A stretch of DNA of 64,000 nucleotides from Kamptonema formosum PCC 6407 (GCF_000332155.1 NZ_KB235898.1:1029997-1093996), one strand, 5' to 3'. Positions 45,854 through 54,664 are shown, numbered from the stretch's first letter. Notes: a model not told the origin generated them from the sequence alone. Made by a program: numbers and translations.

Positions 45854-46141
45854 CTACATTTTTAGCTTATTTAATCCTGTTAAACGCTCATATTCTGCTT
45901 TTTCAGCCGCTAAATCGGCTTCTATTTCCGCTCGATTTGCGTGATAATAAGTTAGTGCAGCATAAACTTGTGCTAAGGTGAGATGATCCAAATCGGCTGC
46001 TATTTCTTCAGCATTATTGCCTTGTTTGTATAAGGCGGCAATTCGCTGTACTGATGTGGCAGTTCCTGCTATGATAGGGATGCCATTGCGAAGGTGCGGA
46101 TCGCGGATAATTAAAGTGCCAATATCAGTTAAAGTTGGCAT
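45854..46141 (-). CDS. DUF433 family antitoxin
   Basis: 95 aa: MPTLTDIGTLIIRDPHLRNG, PIIAGTATSVQRIAALYKQG, NNAEEIAADLDHLTLAQVYA and ALTYYHANRAEIEAD match DUF433, an HTH-like (homeodomain-like) family that acts as antitoxin to DUF5615 PIN-like toxins. It directly precedes the frameshifted toxin gene by 8 bp in the same operon. The divergent Uma2 gene starts about 100 bp away, so the AT-rich spacer (TTTAATTATACCATAAATTT) probably holds both promoters. Part of this 5' region is duplicated at 47434-47500. Confidence 0.9.
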   Translation of the reverse strand: MPTLTDIGTLIIRDPHLRNGIPIIAGTATSVQRIAALYKQGNNAEEIAADLDHLTLAQVYAALTYYHANRAEIEADLAAEKAEYERLTGLNKLKM

Positions 46142-46240
46142 TATGGGAATCTGGGGTTAAAGATTAGGATTTAATTATACCATAAATTTATTAAATTTTT
46201 GAGCTATACTAAACTCAGCATCCTCAATCCGTTAACAGTT

Positions 46241-46993
46241 ATGGTACAACAATTACCCGCTGAAACTGTAGCAGAAATCATCTATCCAGACTGCGACGGT
46301 GAACCAATGGCAGACAATACTAAACAATTTCGCTGGATTGTTACCATTAAAGAAAATTTAGAAATTTTGTTTGCTAATAATCCAGATGTTTTTGTTGCAG
46401 GTGATTTACTCTGGTATCCCGTTGAGGGAAATAATAAGATTCGCCTAGCTCCCGATGCAATGGTAGTTTTTGGTAGACCAAAAGGTGACAGAGGTTCCTA
46501 TAGACAATGGGAAGAAGATAACATAGTACCCCAAGTTGTTTTTGAAATTCTCTCACCGGGAAATCGAGCCGGGAAAATGATGGATAAACTTTTGTTTTAT
46601 CAACGGTATGGAGTTAGAGAATATTACATTTATGACCCGGATGATATAGAATTAGTTGGATCGATCCGTTCTGGAGATTGGTTAGAGAGTATTCCAGAGA
46701 TGAATGGTTGGGTGAGTCCGCTGTTAGGAATCCGTTTTCAACTGACAGAAAATAACTTGGAAATTTATCGACCAGATGGCCAAAAGTTCCTCACTTCTGT
46801 AGAATTGGATGGACTTCGAGAACAGGAAAGGCAAGAGAAAGAATTTGCTCAAGCTCAAACTGAATTAGAACGGCAACGAGCAGAGGAAGCTATTGCTCAA
46901 CACGAACAAGAACGACAGCGTTATCAAGCTTTACTCGAACAATTACGCCAGGGAGGGATAGACCCTGAAAGCCTCCCTAAACCGAAAAGTTAA
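46241..46993 (+). CDS. Uma2 family (DUF820) PD-(D/E)XK endonuclease-like protein
   Basis: Start at the ATG giving MVQQLPAETVAEIIYPDCDG (250 aa); the upstream extension is not supported. The DUF820/Uma2 core is visible: KIRLAPDAMVVFG (catalytic Asp), PQVVFEILSPGNR (catalytic Glu, and the family's SPGN) and YYIYDPDDIELVG. The C-terminal 55 residues are a charged coiled coil (QERQEKEFAQAQTELERQRA). Uma2 proteins are numerous in cyanobacteria, have a restriction-endonuclease fold, and are of unresolved biological role. It sits beside TA genes in a rearranged region. Confidence 0.92.
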   Translation: MVQQLPAETVAEIIYPDCDGEPMADNTKQFRWIVTIKENLEILFANNPDVFVAGDLLWYPVEGNNKIRLAPDAMVVFGRPKGDRGSYRQWEEDNIVPQVVFEILSPGNRAGKMMDKLLFYQRYGVREYYIYDPDDIELVGSIRSGDWLESIPEMNGWVSPLLGIRFQLTENNLEIYRPDGQKFLTSVELDGLREQERQEKEFAQAQTELERQRAEEAIAQHEQERQRYQALLEQLRQGGIDPESLPKPKS

Positions 46994-47115
46994 TAAATAA
47001 CTGCACGTTTGGTTATAACGAAGTATTTAGTAAAAAATCCGGTTTTTGAACCCCCATTAACAGTAATCAATCTTCCCTAAGTGTTCTACAAGATTAAGAA
47101 GCAGGAGGATTTGCT

Positions 47116-47334
47116 ATGTCAATCACTGTCCAAGAAGTTTACGATCGCGTTCTTTCTACCCTTTCGCCAACCGAGAGATTACGCTTGGCAACTCTTATTC
47201 TCAACGATTTGGTGCAGCAAAATCTATCTATCGTCGATGAAAGTGAGACTTGGAATGAAGAAGATAAACTTGATGTCACCACATTTTCTTTGCAGTACGC
47301 TAGCGCCCTTTTTCCTGAAAACGAGGAGATGTAA
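47116..47334 (+). CDS. Small antitoxin-like protein preceding a truncated PemK/MazF gene
   Basis: 72 aa: MSITVQEVYDRVLSTLSPTE, RLRLATLILNDLV, then an acidic tail (DESETWNEEDKLDVTTFSLQ). This kind of short protein commonly sits just upstream of PemK/MazF toxin genes in cyanobacteria, so an antitoxin role is inferred from context. GCAGGAGGA lies 8-10 nt before the ATG. The next cistron starts 2 bp after the stop. A remnant of a second copy of this gene's 3' end lies at 53455-53550. Confidence 0.75.
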   Translation: MSITVQEVYDRVLSTLSPTERLRLATLILNDLVQQNLSIVDESETWNEEDKLDVTTFSLQYASALFPENEEM

Positions 47335-47336
47335 TA

Positions 47337-47459
47337 GTGTCTTTTAATCCTGGTGATGTGGTGACAGTAGATTTTCCTGGTGTCACTGGCATTAAACGTC
47401 GTCCGGCGGTAATTCTATCATCAGTTATATATAAATCAGTTAAAGTTGGCATGGATTAA
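47337..47459 (+). pseudogene. Truncated PemK/MazF-type toxin gene fragment
   Basis: A GTG start with GAGGAG 8 nt upstream gives MSFNPGDVVTVDFPGVTGIK and RRPAVILSS, the N-terminal third of a PemK/MazF RNase toxin (normally about 110 aa). It then switches to VIYKSVKVGMD and stops after 40 codons. The switch is a sequence junction: from about 47434 the DNA matches the 5' end and upstream region of the DUF433 gene in reverse orientation. The remaining toxin core and its C-terminal catalytic residues are missing, so it is inactive. Confidence 0.85.
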
Positions 47460-47500
47460 TTTGGGGTTAAATGTTATAATTTAATTTTAGCATAAATTAC
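47434..47500. repeat. Diverged copy of the DUF433 start and promoter region
   Basis: ATCAGTTAAAGTTGGCAT and the following GGGGTTAAA...TTTAATTTTAGCATAAATTA align with 46125-46190, which is the start of the DUF433 gene plus its upstream spacer (about 75% identity by eye). Only the first six codons of the gene (MPTLTD in reverse) are present. This segment now forms the upstream region of the LRV gene. Confidence 0.82.
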
Positions 47501-47535
47501 TTTGCAGTTAGCTAACGGCTAGGAGGTTTTATTTT

Positions 47536-50500
47536 ATGCAATCGCTCAATTTTGCAGATATCCAACCTTTTGTAGATAATCCCGAACAGTTAATCACTCA
47601 ACCTATAAGTTTTCAAATATCAGTTGCTAATTATCTCTTAACGCCGCGCAACTTGTTAGAAGTGCTGGTAAATAGTTCAAATTGCCAAGTAGCGGAAGCT
47701 GCAAGACTCCATGTAAATTGGGGAGGAGAAATAGTAGAAAATTGGGAAGATGTGGCAGATGCAGTGTTGCGAAATGCTCAACTAGAACAAAATGATAGAC
47801 TCGCAGTAGAATTGCTTAAATTTGCTCCGGTTCCCGACTATTTTCTAAGCGAATGGGTTCCGGCAAATCCCCTCTTGGAAGGACTTCGCAACCCCTATTT
47901 ACCTACTCGGTTTCGCATCAAAATATTGGAGCGTTTGGCGAGAGAACCTTCACTAGAACCGCGTCTTCAGATGGCAGAATTGGCGGATGCACCTTTAGCA
48001 ATTTTAGAGCAATTAGCGGGCGATTTGGAGTTACCAATTCGCCGAGCAGTTCAGTATAATCCCAATTGTCCGACAGAGTTAATTCTGCGTGTGGAAAGTC
48101 AGCACAATGCTGCTCAAGATTGGAATACAGAGCCGCAACAGTTGGCGATTTTAGGAGAGAGTAGTTGGTCTTGGGTGCGTTTAACAGTTGCTCAAAATCC
48201 TCATACGCCGCCAGAAGTATTGGTGAAGTTGGCGGGTGATACTGATGAGAAAATTCAATTAGCAGTAGCTCGTAACCCTGCATCGCCAGAAGGCGCGATC
48301 GTTATGCTGGCTAATCATTCCGAAAACTCGGTTCGGGATGCTGTGGCGAAACATCCTAACGCTTCCGAAGCAACTTTGCTGCAATTACTTCCTAACTACC
48401 GCAATGTTATTATCAACAGAAATAACCTACCTATCAGCGTTTTAGAACAATTAGCTGGCGATCGCAACCTGCACTACTCGCTGCTTAAACAGCCAAACCT
48501 ACCAGGAACGATCTTGGCACAAATGCTTGATAGCTCATCTGAATCTAATCGTGCGAAAATTGCCGAACATCCGCAAGTTTTAGCGAGTACCTTAGAGCAA
48601 TTGGCACGAGATGCCGATCCTAAAGTGCGGTTGGCGGTAGCACAAAATCTCAATACACCTGATGCTTTGCGATCGCAGCTTTTACAGCAGTTGGCAACTG
48701 AGTCTGACGAGAAGATTCGCGTCGCGATCGCCGCACACCCAAGTACCCCTATTCCCATTTTAGAATTTGTGACTTCTACCATCTACGGCGGCGATATATG
48801 GGAAAGACTCCATCAATACATTTCCTACGAACCCCAAATGCGAGGAATCCGCCCCCTGCTTAACATTGGATCGCCATCTCAGTTATTGTTTTGGCTAAAT
48901 CAAAAAGATCCCAGCTTATGCGAACCAATTTTGCAACAGTGGGAAAAAATCCTTCCCATTCTAAGCCAACGGAAACTTCAGGAGTTGCATAGAGTGTCAG
49001 CAGCTATGATTGGGATGTCCGGCGACGTAGAAATAGCGACAGAGGTAAATTCAATCCTCCGACAGCGGCTCGATCTACTCCCTCTTTACGGTTTGCTGAT
49101 GACGCTATCTTGGCGCAATAATCGGAGAGACCGTTCTCTTTTAGTCGCTCTTGCAGGTAATCCCAATACTCCGCCAAGCGCACTAGCAAAATTGCAGCAA
49201 ATAGATCCTCAAGCGGAGTCCGGGAATTGGAGGGTGCGCGTAGCTTTAGGGTATAACCCCGCGATTTCAGAAGCACAGCGAATCGAATATTTGCAACAGG
49301 CGATCGCTTCTGGTTGGCGCGATATCAGGGAAGCGATCGCCAAAAATCCCAATACCCCCGTATTTATTCTCGAACAACTTGCCCAGCAGGGTACAGGTAT
49401 GGTACAGGCGATCGCAGCTAATCCCAATGCTCCCGTCAGTATATTGAGACAAGCAGCCCAACAGGACAACCCTTACACTCTGGAACTGTTGGCAAAAAAT
49501 CCCAGTACGCCGATAGATATCTTAGAAGAACTTGGTCTTAAAAAGGGAAAAAACGGCGTTCAAGAGGAAGCTTTCAAAAATCCAAATCTAGATCCGCTAA
49601 TCGTCGATCGGATTGAGTTAGAGTCGCAAGCAGCAGAAGAAATAGCCAAAGCTAATGAATTATTCGCCAGTCGGCTACACAGTCCCTACGCGATCGCACA
49701 GGTACTCAGGAACGGCGATCTAGCTTCCCGCATGAAAATTGCCCGCGATTATAGAACGCCCGTTAATATCCTAGAGCAGCTAACCAGAGATGCTGATGAA
49801 AGCGTCCGGGAATGTTTGGCAGCAAATCCCAACTTACCCTTGACAAGTCGCCTAGAATTAACCCGCGATCCGAGTTTTAAAGTCCGCAGTGCCCTGGCAA
49901 GGAAGCAATTCAACAGACCAACCCCTGTTGAAGTTTTAGAACAGCTAGCCAATGATGAGTCAGAAGGTGTTAGAGCATTGGTTGCTGAAAACCCAGAAAC
50001 TCCCGCAGAAATTTTAGTGCAATTGGCGAATAATTCCAACCGCGAAATCAAGAATAAAGTAGTCGCTAACCGTAATACGCCTGTGGAGATTTTGGAGCGA
50101 TTGGGGTTGCAAGAAGGGATTTTTAATGCCTCTAACCCCAATACTCCCGGCAGCGTTCTAGCAGAGGCCGCGAGTCGCGGCCAATCTAATCCCAAAGTGC
50201 TAGCCGATTTGCTGAAACATCCGGTTGAAGGTTCCCAAATGCCTGCCAGCACCTTAGCACGATTAGCCAATCACAGCCCTAATTCCATTCGCTATCTAGT
50301 GGCACAGCATCGCAATACCCCGCCAATAGTTCTAGAACAATTAGCTAGCAATTCTGACTTGGCTACTATCCGTATAGTAGCGAGCAAGGCAAATACTCCT
50401 GCAAGCGTTTTAGAGCGACTAGCTGAGCATCAAGACTATACCGTTCGCTACAACGTTGCCCTCAATCCCAATACCCCTGATACTGCCTTAGAATTGCTGG

Positions 50501-51486
50501 CTAGATTTAACCACAGTGAAGCCAATGCTCCCTCAGATACAAAGAATGCCTTAAAAACAATGATGGCGGGTGCTGACAAAAATCAAATTCGGATATTTAT
50601 CGCCAGCAATCCCCGCACTCCTTTAGCGGCTTTAGAAATGCTTGCTAACAGGGAATTTCTCAGAGAGGAGAGTGCAACTCCCTCGACTGACCATTCAATG
50701 TTTTTTCCCAGAAGAACTGATGAGGAGGTACTGGAAGCTTTGACCAGGAATCCTAATCTAACTCCTGAGCTTTTGGAACGCCTAGCTAGAGATCCGAGTC
50801 CCAATGTCCGCAGTAAACTGATTCATAATCCCAACATTACTCTGGAACTTTGGGCGCTGTTAGCTAGGGATGAAGATGTTGCTGTGCGGCTGGAACTAGC
50901 AGAGCGATCGCACTGCCCCATTACAATTTTGGAAGCATTAGCCAGCGATGAAAATAAGGACGTTCGCCAGAAAGTAGCCGCCAATCGCAACACGCCAGCG
51001 CCAGCATTAGAAATCTTGGCAACTGACGCAGATGCTGCGGTTCGTACCGCTGTCGCCGCCAATCGCAACACACCTGTGCCAGCTTTGGAACAATTGGCCC
51101 AAGATCGAAGAGTCGAAGTTCGCCTCGCCGTATCTCGAAATCCCAATAAGCCTGCATCTGTGGGAGAATCGCTCAGGGAATTGCAGCCACCGACTCGCCA
51201 GGTTAGCCCCACCCTGCGCGGACTCAGCCGCATATACAATCCCAATACTGACGATCTCCCGTCACTGCTTTCTGAATACGTCCAATCTTCCAGGCCCTTT
51301 GTCAGGTTTGTAGCATTAATGCACCCCCTGACTCCTGCTGAGGCGCTGCGTCAGGGTTCCGAGTCGGCATCTTGGCTAGAGCGGTATGCTGTTGCTAACA
51401 ATCCAGCTACTCCGCCAGAGATTCGTCAGCTACTCGCTGAAGATAGCAACCGCATTGTCCGAGCTACGGGTAAAGCTTATCTCTGA
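47536..51486 (+). CDS. Leucine-rich repeat variant (LRV) protein, 1316 aa
   Basis: A strong GGAGG lies 9 nt before the ATG. Nearly the whole length consists of about 24-residue helical repeats of the type NPNTPVEILEQLARDADESV / RLAVAANPNTP, the leucine-rich repeat variant family (alternating alpha and 3-10 helices in a superhelix). The first 100 residues and a non-repeat middle part (about 415-540, with TIYGGDIWERLHQYISYEPQ) break the array. No catalytic domain is visible; large LRV proteins act as binding scaffolds. Two related smaller genes follow on the same strand within 30 and 70 bp. The gene sits between two copies of a TA antitoxin sequence. Confidence 0.88.
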   Translation: MQSLNFADIQPFVDNPEQLITQPISFQISVANYLLTPRNLLEVLVNSSNCQVAEAARLHVNWGGEIVENWEDVADAVLRNAQLEQNDRLAVELLKFAPVPDYFLSEWVPANPLLEGLRNPYLPTRFRIKILERLAREPSLEPRLQMAELADAPLAILEQLAGDLELPIRRAVQYNPNCPTELILRVESQHNAAQDWNTEPQQLAILGESSWSWVRLTVAQNPHTPPEVLVKLAGDTDEKIQLAVARNPASPEGAIVMLANHSENSVRDAVAKHPNASEATLLQLLPNYRNVIINRNNLPISVLEQLAGDRNLHYSLLKQPNLPGTILAQMLDSSSESNRAKIAEHPQVLASTLEQLARDADPKVRLAVAQNLNTPDALRSQLLQQLATESDEKIRVAIAAHPSTPIPILEFVTSTIYGGDIWERLHQYISYEPQMRGIRPLLNIGSPSQLLFWLNQKDPSLCEPILQQWEKILPILSQRKLQELHRVSAAMIGMSGDVEIATEVNSILRQRLDLLPLYGLLMTLSWRNNRRDRSLLVALAGNPNTPPSALAKLQQIDPQAESGNWRVRVALGYNPAISEAQRIEYLQQAIASGWRDIREAIAKNPNTPVFILEQLAQQGTGMVQAIAANPNAPVSILRQAAQQDNPYTLELLAKNPSTPIDILEELGLKKGKNGVQEEAFKNPNLDPLIVDRIELESQAAEEIAKANELFASRLHSPYAIAQVLRNGDLASRMKIARDYRTPVNILEQLTRDADESVRECLAANPNLPLTSRLELTRDPSFKVRSALARKQFNRPTPVEVLEQLANDESEGVRALVAENPETPAEILVQLANNSNREIKNKVVANRNTPVEILERLGLQEGIFNASNPNTPGSVLAEAASRGQSNPKVLADLLKHPVEGSQMPASTLARLANHSPNSIRYLVAQHRNTPPIVLEQLASNSDLATIRIVASKANTPASVLERLAEHQDYTVRYNVALNPNTPDTALELLARFNHSEANAPSDTKNALKTMMAGADKNQIRIFIASNPRTPLAALEMLANREFLREESATPSTDHSMFFPRRTDEEVLEALTRNPNLTPELLERLARDPSPNVRSKLIHNPNITLELWALLARDEDVAVRLELAERSHCPITILEALASDENKDVRQKVAANRNTPAPALEILATDADAAVRTAVAANRNTPVPALEQLAQDRRVEVRLAVSRNPNKPASVGESLRELQPPTRQVSPTLRGLSRIYNPNTDDLPSLLSEYVQSSRPFVRFVALMHPLTPAEALRQGSESASWLERYAVANNPATPPEIRQLLAEDSNRIVRATGKAYL

Positions 51487-51514
51487 ATATTAATTAGTTT
51501 GGAATTTTGTCAAC

Positions 51515-52453
51515 ATGAAATTGGAAACTGAACAACTACTAGGCACTTTAGAGGTTTTATGCAAATATATCAACAGCGAATTGTTTTGCGAAATTGAAGA
51601 AAATACCGATGAATATCCCACCCGCGCTTTCTTTTGGGAAAATGAGGAACAAGCCGAATTTAATGTGTTTAATCTGACAATTGCTAATGGCTTATCCCGA
51701 CTTACTGATGTAGAATTAGCAATAGAAAGTTGGCAAGCTACAGAGCGCAGAGGAAAAGCATTTAAGAACAGCATTTACTCGCCAGATTGGGAAGAAAGCG
51801 ATAATATATTGGATGCTGAGACAGAAGCGGAGAGAGCAGAAAAGTATCAATCTCTCTGGCAATTACTCAATTCAAATTTAAGAGATATTCAAGCTTTTAA
51901 TCTCAGCGCTCACCACCGATATTTAAACTTTTGCGTTATTATTGGCAAAACAGAGGACGGTGACTGGATCTGTTTAACTCCCACTATGGCTAACCAATTT
52001 AACTTTCGCGATGTCCGCGCTCCTAATTACAATGAGGCGCAAACGCTATGCGATCGCTCTCTAGGAGAAACTACTTTAGCATTAGCTACTCAAGTTCAAA
52101 GAATTCTTGCTCAATTAACTCCAATCAGTATTCATGGATACGACGGCGGTGGCTACAAATATACTTATGAACATAAAATTGTCTGTGCGGCTGGCACTAC
52201 AAAAGCTCTAGCTTTTGAAAAAGCTTTACAGGTAGCAAAAATGCTAATAGTTACAACTTCCAATCTTGATTATTATATACCAAATACATCAGAAAAACAG
52301 AGGCTAATCGACTTTATAAATTTAAAATTACGCCATCTCAAATTTTATACACTTTGTTTTTGGGATATGGGTTACATTTACAAAATTGGTCAAGCTGCAA
52401 CAGGAGAGTGGCTGGGTATCAATGCGATCTCTGATTTTGAATACAGGGGATAG
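51515..52453 (+). CDS. Tandem paralogue 1, possible nuclease A inhibitor-like protein
   Basis: 312 aa, starting MKLETEQLLGTLEVLCKYIN. I do not recognise the protein with certainty. The region AEKYQSLWQLLNSNLRDIQA...FCVIIGKTEDGDWICLTPT resembles the C-terminal part of NuiA-like nuclease inhibitors (a K(F/Y)QxLxxxxxSNL helix followed by an IGET-like strand), but the C-terminal half (about 200-312) is extra. It follows the LRV gene by 28 bp and is clearly homologous to the next gene. It probably arose by duplication including its leader. Function unknown; NuiA similarity is tentative. Confidence 0.75.
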   Translation: MKLETEQLLGTLEVLCKYINSELFCEIEENTDEYPTRAFFWENEEQAEFNVFNLTIANGLSRLTDVELAIESWQATERRGKAFKNSIYSPDWEESDNILDAETEAERAEKYQSLWQLLNSNLRDIQAFNLSAHHRYLNFCVIIGKTEDGDWICLTPTMANQFNFRDVRAPNYNEAQTLCDRSLGETTLALATQVQRILAQLTPISIHGYDGGGYKYTYEHKIVCAAGTTKALAFEKALQVAKMLIVTTSNLDYYIPNTSEKQRLIDFINLKLRHLKFYTLCFWDMGYIYKIGQAATGEWLGINAISDFEYRG

Positions 52454-52520
52454 AGACATTGTGTTAACTATGGGTAAAACCGATCGCTGAATATTAATTA
52501 GCTTAGAATTTTTTGTCAAT

Positions 52521-53444
52521 ATGAAATTGGAAACAGAACAGCTACTCGCCACTTTAGAAGTTCTCAGCTACTATCCCGATAGCGCTTTCTTTTGGGACAC
52601 TGAGGAACAAGGCAAATTTAATGTGTTAAATTTGATGAGTGTTAATGGCTTCGCCCGACTCACTGATGTAGAATTAGCAATAGAAAGTTGGCAAGTTACA
52701 GAGCGCCGAGGAACGGCTAGCAAGGAAGATTTTTATGCACCAGAAAGAGAAAAACGCGATAATATTTTAGATGCCGATACAGAAGCAGAGAGAGCAGAAA
52801 AGTATCAATCTCTCTGGCAATTGCTCAAGTCAAATTTAAGGGATATTCAGGCTATTAATATTAGCACTCACCACCAATTACCTGAGTGTTTAAGATTGAG
52901 TCATCCCTACTTTAATTTTTGCGTTGTTATTGGTCAAACAGATGACGATGAATGGATTTGTTTATCTCCAACTATTCCCGACCAAGTTGGCTTTCCTAAT
53001 GCCAGTAGTGATTTTATTTCCGGTGACGCGCAAATTCTGTGCGATCGCTCTTTAGGAAAAAATACTTTAGCACTAGCCTCTCAAATTCAAACAGTTCTTG
53101 CTGAATTGACTCCGATCGGCATTTATGGATACTATCACGGCGGCTATAACTATACTTATGAATATAAAATTGTCGGTGCAGCTTCGGCTACAAAAGCTAA
53201 AGCTTTTGAGCAAGCTTTACAGGCGGCGGAAATGCTGAGAGTTACAACTTTAAATTCTGTTGATACCATAAATCTGACGAGTAAAAATGAGAAGCTGTTT
53301 GAGTTTCTAAATTCAAAATTACGCGGTATCAAAGCTTATCATCTTTCCTTTTGGGATATCGGTTACATTTACAAAATTGGTGAAGCTACAACAGGAGACT
53401 GGTTGGGGATCAATGCGATCGCAGAGTTTGAATACAATCCCTAG
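52521..53444 (+). CDS. Tandem paralogue 2, possible nuclease A inhibitor-like protein
   Basis: 307 aa, starting MKLETEQLLATLEVLSYYPD. It is similar to the previous gene throughout (LTDVELAIESWQ.TERRG, AERAEKYQSLWQLL.SNLRDI, ALQ.AEMLRVTT, YIYKIG.A.TG.WLGINAI), with roughly half the residues identical by eye. The 35 bp before both ATGs also match (CTGAATATTAATTAG), so the duplicated unit includes the leader. Differences cluster at residues 20-40 and 120-170. Same tentative NuiA-like assignment. Co-transcription with the LRV gene is likely. Confidence 0.75.
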   Translation: MKLETEQLLATLEVLSYYPDSAFFWDTEEQGKFNVLNLMSVNGFARLTDVELAIESWQVTERRGTASKEDFYAPEREKRDNILDADTEAERAEKYQSLWQLLKSNLRDIQAINISTHHQLPECLRLSHPYFNFCVVIGQTDDDEWICLSPTIPDQVGFPNASSDFISGDAQILCDRSLGKNTLALASQIQTVLAELTPIGIYGYYHGGYNYTYEYKIVGAASATKAKAFEQALQAAEMLRVTTLNSVDTINLTSKNEKLFEFLNSKLRGIKAYHLSFWDIGYIYKIGEATTGDWLGINAIAEFEYNP

Positions 53445-53454
53445 AGACAGGCTA

Positions 53455-53550
53455 GATGAAAATGAGACTTCGACTGAACACAATCAACTTGATGTAACGA
53501 CATTTTCTTTGCAGTCCGCCGTCATTTTTCCTGCAAACGATGAGATATAA
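53455..53550 (+). pseudogene. 3' remnant of a second copy of the small antitoxin gene
   Basis: The frame reads DENETSTEHNQLDVTTFSLQ then SAVIFPANDEI and stop, matching the last 31 codons of the gene at 47116 (DESETWNEEDKLDVTTFSLQ...). The next bases (TAGCGTCTTT against TAGTGTCTTT) also match the start of the truncated toxin. No start codon or 5' part remains. The copies lie 6.1 kb apart in direct orientation. Confidence 0.85.
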
Positions 53551-53653
53551 TAGCGTCTTTCTCGCCTTTCGATCGCTCCCATTAAAAAGAGAACATATCA
53601 CTACAATAGCGATATGCCCAAAAGCGCGATCGCGCTCTAAATCTTAATTTTGA

Positions 53654-53738
53654 TGGGGGTGGAGGGACTTGAACCCACACGACCGTTTCGGGTCAACGGA
53701 TTTTAAGTCCGTAGCGTCTACCATTCCGCCACACCCCC
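53654..53738 (-). tRNA. trnL-UAA: tRNA-Leu (anticodon UAA), no intron
   Basis: The minus strand gives a 7-bp acceptor stem (GGGGGTG/CACCCCC), a D arm GCG...CGC with GG in the loop, an anticodon stem ACGGA/TCCGT with loop CTTAAAA (anticodon TAA), a long class II variable arm (GACCCGAAACGGTC) and TTCAAGT in the T loop. CCA is not encoded. The anticodon loop is uninterrupted, so the group I intron common in cyanobacterial trnL-UAA is absent. The T stem reads GTGGG/CCCTC, with one T-T mismatch. Confidence 0.93.
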
Positions 53739-53944
53739 TTTTGTGAAGCTGCTATGGGATTAATCCATTTGCAACCACAGTCTTTCATTCTACAGCCAAA
53801 CACTAAAATTACGCAAGGCCTAATCTAAAATTTCCTAAAAGTGACACTGCATCCCCCCAAGCAGTACAATAATCATTCAGCATCAAGGATTAGCGATCGC
53901 GCCTATCCCGTTACCGGGTGTCAATATCCCCTAAAATCAACATC

Positions 53945-54160
53945 ATGTATATTACCCTACTGCTGTACGCCGCCCTCGCGGGAGCCTATCTCCTAGTAGT
54001 ACCCGCCCTCACCTACGCCTACCTCAATAATCGCTGGTACGTCGCTAGTTCCCTAGAGCGCGGCTTCATGTACTTTATGCTATCCTTCTTCTTCCCAGGA
54101 ATGTTACTCCTGGCCCCATTCTTGAACTTTCGCCCCAAACGGCGGCAAATTGAAGCTTAA
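53945..54160 (+). CDS. ndhL: NAD(P)H-quinone oxidoreductase subunit L (NDH-1 subunit NdhL)
   Basis: 71 aa from the ATG giving [20 protein letters not shown]; an earlier alternative start adds nine unlikely residues. Two membrane helices and the conserved [20 protein letters not shown] and [11 protein letters not shown] regions identify NdhL. NdhL is a membrane subunit of the thylakoid NDH-1 complex, needed for respiratory and cyclic electron flow and CO2 uptake. The DUF3007 gene starts immediately after its stop, and trpA follows, a conserved cyanobacterial order. Confidence 0.94.
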   Translation: MYITLLLYAALAGAYLLVVPALTYAYLNNRWYVASSLERGFMYFMLSFFFPGMLLLAPFLNFRPKRRQIEA

Positions 54161-54466
54161 ATGCGACGTATAGACGTAATTGCAATCAGTCTCGGCATTT
54201 TCGCAGCAGGGGGAGTAGCCTACCTGCTGCTACAATTCGCCGGCCTCGACAGCCTCAACGCAGGTATCTGGAGTCAAGTCTTTTTAGTTGGCGGCTTAAT
54301 TGGTTGGCTACTCACCTATTTATTCCGAGCACTAACTCAAAATATGACTTACAGCCAACAACTAAAAGACTACGAAGAAGCAGTCTTACAGAAGCGGTTA
54401 GAAGAACTTACGCCCGAAGAATTAGCCAAAATTCAAGCAGAAATTGAGCAAGAACGTAATAGTTAG
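54161..54466 (+). CDS. DUF3007 family membrane protein
   Basis: 101 aa: two membrane segments (VIAISLGIFAAGGVAYLLLQ and WSQVFLVGGLIGWLLTYLFR), then a basic/acidic helical tail (TPEELAKIQAEIEQERNS). This is the DUF3007 pattern, conserved in cyanobacteria and plants. The ATG directly follows the ndhL stop (TAA then ATG), so the two genes are almost certainly translated from one mRNA. Its role is unknown but may relate to NDH-1 or thylakoid membranes by association. Confidence 0.9.
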   Translation: MRRIDVIAISLGIFAAGGVAYLLLQFAGLDSLNAGIWSQVFLVGGLIGWLLTYLFRALTQNMTYSQQLKDYEEAVLQKRLEELTPEELAKIQAEIEQERNS

Positions 54467-54600
54467 TGGTTAGTTGTTAGTGGTTAGTTGCCCTTCTAGT
54501 TAATTTCTGATTTTTAGAAGATTATCCTTAATGTGTCATTTTCAGTGTACTACTATATCATTTTCAGCATACTACTATGCCATTGCCAAGGTATTACAAT

Positions 54601-54664
54601 GTCATTGCGAGCGAAGCGAAGCAATCACAAAGTCTTGGGATTGCTTCGCTTCGCTCGCAATGAC
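54601..54664. repeat. Inverted repeat, 26-bp arms (REP-like hairpin, copy C)
   Basis: Arms GTCATTGCGAGCGAAGCGAA...CAATC and complement with a 12-nt loop; almost identical to copy B at 23738. It lies between DUF3007 and trpA and could attenuate or separate the two transcripts (inference). Confidence 0.9.
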
